From the NCBI GenBank assembly GCA_052168355.1, contig JBQLZQ010000068.1, positions 71,003 through 135,002 of the forward strand: DNA of 64,000 nucleotides. Reading direction: 5' to 3'. The stretch is from JBQLZQ01 sp052168355 (lineage in GTDB: Bacteria > Pseudomonadota > Alphaproteobacteria > DSM-16000 > Inquilinaceae). This document shows positions 50,499-59,531 of the stretch, one piece after another. Made by a program: the position numbers and the translations under genes. Within the stretch, counting starts at the first letter, position 1, and every line of letters begins with the position of its first letter. The notes below the pieces were generated by a model. That model did not search any database. It saw only the letters and a program-made list of their open reading frames with translations, and was not told the origin of the DNA.

Positions 50499-52628
50499 AT
50501 GGATACCTCCATGGACACCGCGCGTGCCATCATCGCGCGCAAGATCGGCCAGCGGTCCCCGGCGGCGTGGCTGGGGCTCGCGGTCTTCGCGTTGGCCATC
50601 GGCATCGCCGCGGTCCACATCTGGTTCAACACGTTCGCCAACTGGTCGGTGCTGTGGACGTCGACCATCCACTTCGCCAGCCTGGGGGCGCTGTGCGCCC
50701 TGCTCATCCCGCTGGTGCCGCTGGAAGGCAAGGGTGGCCGTCGGCTCGTCCTGATCGTCGATCTGGCGCTGGCCGCGCTGCTCGTGGCGGCGGTGGTCTA
50801 TGTCCTGATCACCGAACGCGCCTTGGCGCTGCGCGGTTTCGACTACAATTTCTGGGATTACGCCGCCGGGTTGACCTTGGTGATCCTGGCGGTCGAGTTC
50901 ACCCGCCGGACCACCGGTTGGATCATTCCCGTTCTCATCGTCCTGGCGTTCACCTACATCGTCTGGTGGGGCCGGTACGTACCCAGCCTGTTTCAGTTCC
51001 CCGGGCTGTCTCTGGAAGTCGTTCTGCTGCGCTCGGTCTACGGCGAGGACGGCATGTTCGGCATGATCGCCCGCATTTCATCCAGCTTTGTCTTCATGTT
51101 CATCCTGTTCGGCGCCTTCCTGGTCAAATCGGGGGCCGGGGCGTTCATCATCGACCTCGCCCGCGCGGTGGCCGGGCGGATGGTCGGCGGTCCCGGCTTT
51201 GTCGCCGTGCTGGGGTCGGGGCTGACGGGCACAATCTCGGGCTCGGCCGTGGCCAACACCGTGTCCACCGGGGTTATCACCATCCCCCTGATGAAACGCG
51301 CCGGCTTCCCCGCCCGGTTTGCCGCAGGCGTGGAAGCATCGGCGTCGACCGGTGGCCAGCTCATGCCGCCGATCATGGGGGCGGGCGTGTTCGTGATGGT
51401 GAACTTCACCCAGATCCCCTATCTCGATATCGTCGCGGTCTCGTTCCTGCCGGCGGTCATGTATTTTCTCGGGATCGCCTTCTACGTGCGCATCGAGGCC
51501 AAGAAGCAGGGGCTGACGGCCGAGGCGGCCGACGACGCGCCAAGGCTGGGCGCGGTGATGCGGCGTGGCGGGGCGGTGTTCCTGATACCGCTGACCGTGC
51601 TTGTGGGCATGCTCGTGCTCAACTACACGCCCACCTTCGCCGCCACTTTTGCGATCCTGGCGGTCATCGCATCGAGCTGGCTGACACCCCACCGCATGGG
51701 CCCGCGGGAGATCCTGGACGCCCTGGCCATGGGCGTGCACAACATGATACTGACCGGCATTCTGCTGGTATCGGTGGGTCTGATCGTCAACGTCATCGCC
51801 ACCGCCGGCATCGGCAACACGTTTTCATTGATGATGTCGTCCTGGGCCGGCGGCAATCTGTTCATCGCGATCGTCCTGGTGGCCATCGCATCGCTTGTTC
51901 TGGGCATGGGGTTGCCGGTGACGGCCGCCTACATCGTGCTCGCGGCCCTCTCCGCGCCGGCCCTCTACGACCTGATCATTCAGTCCGAACTGGTCAATGC
52001 GGTGGCGGCGGGAACCGTGCCCGACGCCGCGCGGGCGGTCCTGATGCTGGTGGCGCCCGACAGCGCCGGGGCCCTGGGCCAGCCCATGAGCACCGCCGAC
52101 GCCGCTTCGCTGGTGGCCCTGATTCCTCCCGACATGGCGTCGATGGTCAACGAGGCCACACTGTCGCCGGCGGTGCTGACCACCGCGCTGCTGTCGGCCC
52201 ATATGATCATCTTCTGGCTCAGCCAGGACAGCAATGTGACGCCGCCGGTCTGTCTGACCGCGTTTGCCGCCGCCGCCATCGCCGGAACCAAACCGATGGC
52301 CACCGGCATGACCGCCTGGAAGATCGCCAAGGTCCTTTACATCGTTCCGCTTCTCTTTGCCTATACGCCCTTCCTCAGTGGCGACTTCGGCGTGGCGATT
52401 CAGATCTTCGGCTTCGGAACCCTGGGCATCTATGCCCTGGTCGCCGCCATCGAGGGTCATGCCGAGTCGCCGATCTCCTGGCTGGAACGACCCCTGATCG
52501 CGGCCATCGGCGTGGCGCTTTTGTGGCCGAACAGCCTGATGGTCCATCTGGTCGGTACGGTCTTGATCATCGCCTTCATGGCGTGGAATATCCGCCGCGG
52601 TCGCCACAGGCGTCTTGCCGGCGCGTAA
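50499..52628 (+). CDS. TRAP transporter fused permease (4TM/12TM)
   Basis: 709 residues from ATG 50499. The small DctQ-like subunit is fused to a large DctM-like part, as is standard for TAXI systems. VLGSGLTGTISGSAVANTVSTG and GQLMPPIMGAGVFVM are the TRAP large-subunit motifs, and LVLGMGLPVTAAYIVLA and SNVTPPVCLTAFAAAAIAG the second-half equivalents. It imports the solute bound by the preceding TAXI protein. A TTG at 50490 is an alternative start. Confidence 0.92.
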   Translation: MDTSMDTARAIIARKIGQRSPAAWLGLAVFALAIGIAAVHIWFNTFANWSVLWTSTIHFASLGALCALLIPLVPLEGKGGRRLVLIVDLALAALLVAAVVYVLITERALALRGFDYNFWDYAAGLTLVILAVEFTRRTTGWIIPVLIVLAFTYIVWWGRYVPSLFQFPGLSLEVVLLRSVYGEDGMFGMIARISSSFVFMFILFGAFLVKSGAGAFIIDLARAVAGRMVGGPGFVAVLGSGLTGTISGSAVANTVSTGVITIPLMKRAGFPARFAAGVEASASTGGQLMPPIMGAGVFVMVNFTQIPYLDIVAVSFLPAVMYFLGIAFYVRIEAKKQGLTAEAADDAPRLGAVMRRGGAVFLIPLTVLVGMLVLNYTPTFAATFAILAVIASSWLTPHRMGPREILDALAMGVHNMILTGILLVSVGLIVNVIATAGIGNTFSLMMSSWAGGNLFIAIVLVAIASLVLGMGLPVTAAYIVLAALSAPALYDLIIQSELVNAVAAGTVPDAARAVLMLVAPDSAGALGQPMSTADAASLVALIPPDMASMVNEATLSPAVLTTALLSAHMIIFWLSQDSNVTPPVCLTAFAAAAIAGTKPMATGMTAWKIAKVLYIVPLLFAYTPFLSGDFGVAIQIFGFGTLGIYALVAAIEGHAESPISWLERPLIAAIGVALLWPNSLMVHLVGTVLIIAFMAWNIRRGRHRRLAGA

Positions 52629-52690
52629 GGTGACTTCATCTGACGATGGCCGGCCCGGCCGTTGCACCCCCTAGACTCGGAGACCAGGCC

Positions 52691-53407
52691 ATGGACATGA
52701 AGGGCGAATACAAGATCGAGGCTCCGCGCGAAAAAGTGTGGGCGGCGCTCAACGACCCGGACGTGCTGCGCCAGGCCATTCCCGGATGCGACACCGTGGA
52801 ACAGGTCTCGCCGACGGAAATGCGGGCGGCGGTCACGGCGAAGGTCGGCCCGGTCAAGGCCAAGTTCAAGGGCGACGTCACCCTGTCCGATGTCAACCCG
52901 CCGGAAAGCTACACGATCAGCGGCGAAGGCAAGGGCGGCGCCGCCGGGTTCGCCAAGGGCGGCGCCAAGGTCAGGCTGGAGGAGGTCGGCACCGCGACGC
53001 TGCTGCGATACGAGGTGACCGCCAGCGTCGGCGGCAAACTCGCTCAGATCGGATCGCGCCTCATCGACGGCACGGCCAAGAAAATGGCGGATGATTTCTT
53101 CTCGCGCTTTGCGGGACTGGTCGAGGCGGGCGAGGCCGCACCGGCGGCAGCGGAAGCGCCCCCGACGCCCGCCCCGGCCCCAGCGCCTCCTCCCCCCGCT
53201 CCACCGGCCGCCGCGCCCGCCGCCCCGGGGGCCGCTCCTTCACCGGCTCCAGCTCCGGCGCCCCCGCCGCGCGTGCAGCCGGCACCGGCCGCGCCACCAC
53301 CGGCGGAGGAGGCGCCGGCGAAGCGTCGCCTGGGCATCCCTCAACCGATCTGGATTGCATCGCTGGTCATCCTGGTGCTTCTGCTGGTGCTGATCTACGT
53401 CCTTTAG
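52691..53407 (+). CDS. coxG: CoxG, carbon monoxide dehydrogenase subunit G family, membrane-anchored
   Basis: 238 residues from ATG 52691 with GGAG eight bases upstream. A START-like CoxG domain fills about 1-148 (KIEAPREKVWAALNDPDVL, then IPGCDTVEQ and the TTLLRYEVTASVGGKLAQIGSR-like region). A Pro/Ala-rich linker of about 65 residues follows, then a C-terminal membrane helix ending the protein. CoxG of Afipia anchors CO dehydrogenase to the membrane, and related CoxG proteins deliver quinone to the enzyme, so this protein may link the oxidase below to respiration. It lies before the coxSLM promoter, separated by 198 bases. Confidence 0.88.
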   Translation: MDMKGEYKIEAPREKVWAALNDPDVLRQAIPGCDTVEQVSPTEMRAAVTAKVGPVKAKFKGDVTLSDVNPPESYTISGEGKGGAAGFAKGGAKVRLEEVGTATLLRYEVTASVGGKLAQIGSRLIDGTAKKMADDFFSRFAGLVEAGEAAPAAAEAPPTPAPAPAPPPPAPPAAAPAAPGAAPSPAPAPAPPPRVQPAPAAPPPAEEAPAKRRLGIPQPIWIASLVILVLLLVLIYVL

Positions 53408-53483
53408 GGCCCCCTGAATCAGGTAGTTCGGGGTCTCGACACGCCCGTCCTGGCGATTCCGGAGACCGCGCCGTCATGCCCGC

Positions 53484-53512
53484 TTGACCTGGGCCGACGC
53501 CGCTCATAGCCT
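53484..53512 (+). promoter_or_regulatory. Candidate promoter of the cox-like operon
   Basis: TTGACC (53484-53489) and TAGCCT (53507-53512) are exactly 17 bases apart. The predicted start near 53519 puts the dyad at 53532-53549 just inside the leader, 57 bases before coxS. Confidence 0.5.
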
Positions 53513-53531
53513 TAATCCGTTGCGTGCCGGA

Positions 53532-53549
53532 GGGCGATGTCGATCGCCC
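53532..53549. promoter_or_regulatory. Perfect dyad in the coxS leader
   Basis: GGGCGAT (53532-53538) and ATCGCCC (53543-53549) are exact complements around GTCG. It could be an RNA hairpin or an operator just past the start point; there is no T run, so it is not a terminator. Confidence 0.45.
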
Positions 53550-53605
53550 GTGCGCACCATCGGGGAACCGGCGCGGAAAACCTAGGCGCCCATCGGGAGG
53601 ATCAC

Positions 53606-54088
53606 ATGGCAACCACCGTTTCCATGACGGTGAACGGCAAGGCTGTGACGCGGGACGTCGATCCGCGCACCTTGCTCGTTCAGTTTTTGCGCGACGAACT
53701 TAACCTGACCGGCACCCATGTCGGCTGCGACACCAGTCAGTGCGGCGCGTGCGTGGTACATGTCGACAGCCGGTCGGTGAAGGCCTGCACCATGCTGGCG
53801 AGCCAGGCCGAGGGCACCAGCGTCACGACGATCGAGGGGTTGGCCGCCCCTGACGGAACGCTGCATCCGATGCAGGAAGCATTCCGCGAACATCACGGCC
53901 TGCAGTGCGGGTTCTGCACCCCGGGCATGGTGATGAGCGCCGTCGACCTGCTGCAGAACAACCCCGACCCCAGCGAGCATGACGTCCGCGAGTGGCTGGA
54001 GGGGAACATCTGCCGCTGCACGGGCTATCACAACATCGTCAAGGCGGTCCTGTCGGCCGCCCAGACCATGCCAAAGGCCGCCGAATAG
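53606..54088 (+). CDS. coxS: Molybdenum hydroxylase 2Fe-2S subunit (CoxS type)
   Basis: 160 residues from ATG 53606, with GGGAGG five bases upstream. Two 2Fe-2S clusters are predicted: a plant-ferredoxin type with Cys41, Cys46, Cys49 and Cys61, and an all-helical one with Cys101, Cys104, Cys136 and Cys138 (CGFCTPG and CRCTG). It passes electrons from the Mo centre to FAD. The subunit order here is S-L-M, not the M-S-L of classical CO dehydrogenase operons. The gap to coxL is 29 bases. Confidence 0.93.
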   Translation: MATTVSMTVNGKAVTRDVDPRTLLVQFLRDELNLTGTHVGCDTSQCGACVVHVDSRSVKACTMLASQAEGTSVTTIEGLAAPDGTLHPMQEAFREHHGLQCGFCTPGMVMSAVDLLQNNPDPSEHDVREWLEGNICRCTGYHNIVKAVLSAAQTMPKAAE

Positions 54089-54117
54089 AAAGCAGCGGAA
54101 ACAGGGAGGATGCCATC

Positions 54118-56481
54118 ATGTCCGACGACAAAATCGGCGATCCCATGCGCCGGAAGGAAGACCGCCGGTTTCTGACCGGCAAGGGCCGCTATACCGACGA
54201 CGTGTCCCGACCGGGACAGACATATGCCTATTTCCTGCGCTCGCCCCATGCCCATGCGCGTATCCGCGGGATCGACAAGACAGCCGGGGAGGCCGCGCCC
54301 GGAGTTCTGGCGGTGCTGACCGGCGAGGATCTCAAGGCCGACGGGATTGGCAACCTGATCTGCGGCTGGATGATCCACAGCAAGGACGGGTCGGAGATGA
54401 AGGCAGGCCCGCACCCGGCGTTGGCCCAGGGCAAGGTCCGGCATGTCGGCGATCATGTCGCCGTCGTGGTGGCCGAGACTTATGCCCAGGCCAAGGACGG
54501 GGCCGAGCTGATCGTCGTCGATTATGAGGAGCTTGCCGCGACGATCTCAGTCGCCGAAACACAAAAGTCCGGTAAGCCCCTGGTGCACGAAGACATTCCC
54601 AACAACACGGTGTTCGAGTGGGAACTGGGCGACAAGGCCGCGACGGAAGCCGCGTTCGCCAAGGCGGCTCATGTCACGAAGCTGGATATCGTCAACAACC
54701 GGATGGTGACCAACGCGATGGAGCCGCGGGCGGCCATCGGCGAGTACGATACCGGCAGCGACAGCTTCACTCTCTACACCACCAGCCAAAACCCGCATGT
54801 CGCCCGGCTGGTTCTTTCGGCCTTTGTCGGCGTGGCGCCGGAACATAAATTGCGCGTCGTGGCGCCGGATGTCGGCGGTGGGTTCGGGTCCAAGATCTTC
54901 ATCTATCCCGAGGAAACGGTGTGCGTCTGGGCCGCCAAGAAGGTCGGCCGGCCGGTCAAGTGGACCGGGGAACGCAGCGAGGGCTTCCTGGCCGACGCCC
55001 ATGGACGCGACCATGTGACCAAGGCCGAGCTGGCGTTGGACAAGGACGGACGGTTCCTGGCCCTTCGGGTGCACACCATCGCCAATCTGGGCGCCTACCT
55101 GTCCACCTTCTCGTCGTCGGTCCCGACCTATCTGTACGCGCCGCTGCTGTCGGGGCAGTACGACATCCCGGCGATCTATGCCGAGGTCGACGGCGTCTAC
55201 ACCAACACCGCTCCCGTCGACGCGGCGCGCGGCGCCGGCCGGCCCGAGGCGACGTATGTGGTCGAGCGGCTGGTCGAGACGGCGGCGCGGGAGTTGGGCA
55301 TTGATCCGGCGGATCTGCGCCGCAAGAACTTCGTTCGAAGCTTCCCGCATCAGACGCCGGTGATCATGTGCTACGACACCGGGGACTACGAGAAGTCGCT
55401 GGATGAAGCGCTGAGGCTTGCCGACTATGCCGGCTTCGCCAAGCGCCGCGCCGAGTCCGAGGCCCGCGGCAAGCGCCGGGGCATCGGCTTTTCCTGTTAT
55501 ATCGAGGCGTGCGGGATCGCGCCGTCGGCGGCCGTGGGATCGCTGGGGGCCGGTGTCGGCCTTTGGGAAAGCGCCAAGATCCGGTTCAACCCCACCGGCA
55601 ACCTGACCATCTTCACCGGCAGCCACAGTCACGGCCAGGGACACGAAACGACGTTCGCGCAGGTCGTGTCGTCGCATCTGGGCGTCCCGGCCGATCAGAT
55701 CGAGGTCGTGCATGGCGACACCGAAAAGACGCCATTCGGCATGGGCACCTACGGGTCTCGGTCCCTGGCCGTCGGCGGTTCGGCCATCGTCAAGGCGGCG
55801 GACAAGGTCATCGCCAAGGCCCAGAAGATCGCCGCTCACCTGCTGGAGGCGTCGGAGGCCGATATCGAGTTCAAGGACGGCAAGTTCACGGTCAGCGGCA
55901 CCGACCGGTTCAAGACCATCCAGGAATGCGCCTTCGCCGCGTACGTGCCCCACAACTACCCGGCCGATCTGGAGCCGGGGCTGGAGGAAACCGCCTTTTA
56001 CGATCCGGCCAATTTCACCTTCCCGGCCGGAACCCAGATCTGCGAGGTCGAGGTCGACCCCGACACCGGGATGACGGAGATCGTGAACTTCGTCGCGGTC
56101 GACGATTTCGGACGGGTGATCAACCCGATGATCGTCGAGGGCCAGGTCCATGGCGGGATCGTTCACGGGGTCGGCCAGGCGCTGCTGGAGAACACCGTCT
56201 ACGATGAGACGTCGGGGCAGCTTCTGACCGGGTCCTACATGGATTACTGCATGCCGCGGGCCGACAATCTGCCCAGCTTCAAGGTCGGGTTGACGGAGAC
56301 GCCCTGCACCCACAACCCGTTGGGGGTCAAGGGATGCGGCGAGGCGGGCGCCATCGCCGCGCCGCCCGCCGTCATGAATGCCGTCACGGACGCCATCGGC
56401 GTCGATCTGCAAATGCCGGCGACGCCGGAAAAGGTGTGGCGGGCGCTGCAGTCCGCCACCGTGGCCCAGGCCGCCGAATAG
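54118..56481 (+). CDS. coxL: Molybdenum hydroxylase large subunit, form II CoxL-like
   Basis: 787 residues from ATG 54118 with GGGAGG eight bases upstream. Xanthine oxidase-family large subunit that binds molybdopterin cytosine dinucleotide: GGGFGSK near 253-259, GQGHETTFAQVV for the cofactor, and active-site Glu742 in GCGEAG. Form I CO dehydrogenases have AYxCSFR at the active-site loop. Here the loop is AARGAGR (369-375), the form II pattern AYRGAGR with Tyr replaced by Ala, and there is no CuS-binding Cys. Genuine CO oxidation is therefore unlikely; an aldehyde, heterocycle or other carbon substrate is probable. Confidence 0.92.
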   Translation: MSDDKIGDPMRRKEDRRFLTGKGRYTDDVSRPGQTYAYFLRSPHAHARIRGIDKTAGEAAPGVLAVLTGEDLKADGIGNLICGWMIHSKDGSEMKAGPHPALAQGKVRHVGDHVAVVVAETYAQAKDGAELIVVDYEELAATISVAETQKSGKPLVHEDIPNNTVFEWELGDKAATEAAFAKAAHVTKLDIVNNRMVTNAMEPRAAIGEYDTGSDSFTLYTTSQNPHVARLVLSAFVGVAPEHKLRVVAPDVGGGFGSKIFIYPEETVCVWAAKKVGRPVKWTGERSEGFLADAHGRDHVTKAELALDKDGRFLALRVHTIANLGAYLSTFSSSVPTYLYAPLLSGQYDIPAIYAEVDGVYTNTAPVDAARGAGRPEATYVVERLVETAARELGIDPADLRRKNFVRSFPHQTPVIMCYDTGDYEKSLDEALRLADYAGFAKRRAESEARGKRRGIGFSCYIEACGIAPSAAVGSLGAGVGLWESAKIRFNPTGNLTIFTGSHSHGQGHETTFAQVVSSHLGVPADQIEVVHGDTEKTPFGMGTYGSRSLAVGGSAIVKAADKVIAKAQKIAAHLLEASEADIEFKDGKFTVSGTDRFKTIQECAFAAYVPHNYPADLEPGLEETAFYDPANFTFPAGTQICEVEVDPDTGMTEIVNFVAVDDFGRVINPMIVEGQVHGGIVHGVGQALLENTVYDETSGQLLTGSYMDYCMPRADNLPSFKVGLTETPCTHNPLGVKGCGEAGAIAAPPAVMNAVTDAIGVDLQMPATPEKVWRALQSATVAQAAE

Positions 56482-56494
56482 GGAGAGCCATCCG

Positions 56495-57286
56495 ATGTAT
56501 GCGTTCGAGTATCACAAACCGACCTCCGTGGCCGACGCCGCCAAGCTGGCGGGGTCCGACGATGCCAAGTTCATGGCCGGCGGCATGACCCTGATCCCCA
56601 CCCTCAAACAGCGGCTGGCCAGCCCGTCCGATGTGATCGACCTGTCGGCCATCGCCGATCTGAAGGGCGTCAGGAAAGACGGCGATACAATCGTCGTGGG
56701 AGCCATGACCACCCATGGCGAGTTGGCCCGGTCCGCCGAGGTCAAGCGGAGGATTCCCGGCCTGGCCCAGCTGGCCGGGATGATCGGGGACCCCCAGGTG
56801 CGCAACCGCGGCACGATCGGCGGCTCCATCGCCAACAACGATCCGGCGGCCGACTATCCGGCGGCCCTGGTGGCGCTGGGCGCGACGGTGATCACCAACA
56901 GCCGCGAGATCGCCGCCGAGGACTTCTTCACCGGCATGTTCGAGACCGCCCTGAACGACGACGAGCTGATCACCGCGATCCGCTTCCCGGTGCCCGAAAA
57001 GTCGGGTTACGCCAAGTTCCGCAACCCGGCTAGCCGCTATGCCGTGGTCGGCGTGATGGTCGCCAAGACCGGGGATGGCGTGCGGGTGGCGGTCACCGGT
57101 GCCGGTCCGTCGGTGTTTCGTGTGGCGTCCATGGAAGACGCGCTGTCCGGAAACTTCGGCGCCGACGCCCTGAACGGCATCACCGTCCCGGCCGACGGGC
57201 TCAACGCCGACATGCACGCATCGGCCGCCTATCGCGCCCATCTGGTCACGGTTATGGCCAAGCGGGCGGTCGCCGGCGCCGCTTGA
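56495..57286 (+). CDS. coxM: Molybdenum hydroxylase FAD subunit (CoxM type)
   Basis: 263 residues from ATG 56495; GGGAG lies about nine bases upstream. The FAD-binding PCMH fold shows AGGMTLIP (about 28-35) and TIGGSIANNDPAADYP (about 109-124), which hold the flavin. It is a little shorter than the usual 280-290 residues. It takes electrons from CoxS and passes them to quinone or another acceptor. Its TGA overlaps the TTG of the adenylate cyclase gene by two bases. Confidence 0.92.
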   Translation: MYAFEYHKPTSVADAAKLAGSDDAKFMAGGMTLIPTLKQRLASPSDVIDLSAIADLKGVRKDGDTIVVGAMTTHGELARSAEVKRRIPGLAQLAGMIGDPQVRNRGTIGGSIANNDPAADYPAALVALGATVITNSREIAAEDFFTGMFETALNDDELITAIRFPVPEKSGYAKFRNPASRYAVVGVMVAKTGDGVRVAVTGAGPSVFRVASMEDALSGNFGADALNGITVPADGLNADMHASAAYRAHLVTVMAKRAVAGAA

Positions 57287-58527
57287 TCGCCACATCCGAA
57301 CGGGGCGGCGATATCGTGCCGTCCCGTTCGTTCGCCGCGCCCCAGGCGCGCTCCGGGCCCCTCATCGACTGGCTGCTGTCCGATGCCAGACGGTTGGATC
57401 GGTCGGGAGCCCTGTTGGAAGCGTTGTGCGCGCGGCTGACCGACATCGGCTTGCCGATCTGGCGGGTGACCCTGCACCTGCCCCAGCTTCACCCCCAACT
57501 CTATGCCGTCGGCTACGAATGGCTGGCGGACACGGGCGAGGCGGTGGAACGGCGGGTCCCGCGCAAGGTGGTCACGTCCATGACCTACCATCACAGTCCC
57601 ATCGGTCTGCTTCACCGGGGCGGCCGGCTGGTTCGCCGCCGGTTGTCCGGAGCCGACGCCGATATCGACTTCCCCATGCTCGAGGAGCTTCGGGACCGCG
57701 GCGGAACCGACTACGCGCTCGTTCCCATGCCGCTCGGGTCCGGCAAGATGGCCGGTATCGGTTTGACATCCCAGGCGCCCGAAGGTTTTGCCGACGCCGA
57801 TATCGCCCTGGTGGAAGCCATCGCCCCCGCCCTGGGCGCGGTCTGCGAGATCCGGGTCGCCGAGCAAACGGCAACCAGCCTGCTCGATACCTATGTCGGT
57901 CACGACGCCGCGCGGCGCATTCTTTCCGGTCAGATCACGCTGGGGTCCAGCCGGTCGATCGAGGCGGTGATCTTTTTCTGCGACCTGCGCGGGTTCACGG
58001 CATCCTCGGAAACGCTGGACCGCGAGGCGCTGTTGAGCCTGCTCAACGATTTCTTCGCCTGCATGGTCGGTCCGGTCCACGCGGCCGGCGGGGAGGTGCT
58101 CAAATATATGGGCGATGGCATGCTGGCGATCTTTCCGCTGGGCGATGGCGATACCGCGGCGGCCTGCGCCACGGCCCTGCGGGCCGCCCGCTCGGCGGCC
58201 GGGTCGCTGGCCGCCGTCAGCCGGCAGCGGTTGGAAGCCGGCCGGCCGGAGGCCCGGGCCGGCATCGCGCTGCACGTCGGCACGGTGCTCTACGGCAATA
58301 TCGGCGCCGAGGACCGTCTGGATTTCACGGTCATCGGTCGGGCCGTGAACTGGGCGTCCCGGATCGAAAGCCTGAGCGGCGGTTTGGGCGAGCCCATCCT
58401 GACCTCGTCGGCATTCGCCGGATTCTGCGGCGAGCCGCTGCGGTCCGTGGGCACCCATCGCCTGCGCGGCGTGGCGGAACCCCAGGAGGTGTTCGCCCCG
58501 GCCGGCCCGCCGCCTTCCATGCCCTGA
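57283..58527 (+). CDS. Class III adenylate cyclase with N-terminal sensor-like domain
   Basis: 414 residues from TTG 57283, or 403 from the GTG at 57316; the TTG overlaps the coxM stop. An N-terminal region (about 25-200) has a GAF-like look (LVPMPLGSGKMAGIGLTS) and may bind a ligand. The catalytic domain has both metal aspartates (Asp234 in FFCDLRGFT, Asp278 in YMGDGM), the adenine-selecting Lys274 and Asp348, and the transition-state Asn356 and Arg360 (VNWASR). All key residues are present, so it should make cAMP from ATP. No membrane segment is seen. Its place inside a molybdenum hydroxylase operon is unusual. Confidence 0.88.
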   Translation: MIATSERGGDIVPSRSFAAPQARSGPLIDWLLSDARRLDRSGALLEALCARLTDIGLPIWRVTLHLPQLHPQLYAVGYEWLADTGEAVERRVPRKVVTSMTYHHSPIGLLHRGGRLVRRRLSGADADIDFPMLEELRDRGGTDYALVPMPLGSGKMAGIGLTSQAPEGFADADIALVEAIAPALGAVCEIRVAEQTATSLLDTYVGHDAARRILSGQITLGSSRSIEAVIFFCDLRGFTASSETLDREALLSLLNDFFACMVGPVHAAGGEVLKYMGDGMLAIFPLGDGDTAAACATALRAARSAAGSLAAVSRQRLEAGRPEARAGIALHVGTVLYGNIGAEDRLDFTVIGRAVNWASRIESLSGGLGEPILTSSAFAGFCGEPLRSVGTHRLRGVAEPQEVFAPAGPPPSMP

Positions 58528-58609
58528 CATTTCCCAGCCTTGGACTGGCGCCGACCGGTCCACTGCGCGATAACACTGCCTTGCGACTGACATAAGGAAC
58601 GCGATCCCG

Positions 58610-59527
<918 letters not shown>

Positions 59528-59531
59528 CCGC

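Noticed and set aside
53606..56481. Annotation of the operon as a true CO dehydrogenase
   Set aside because: The large subunit lacks the form I loop and the Cys that binds copper-sulfide.
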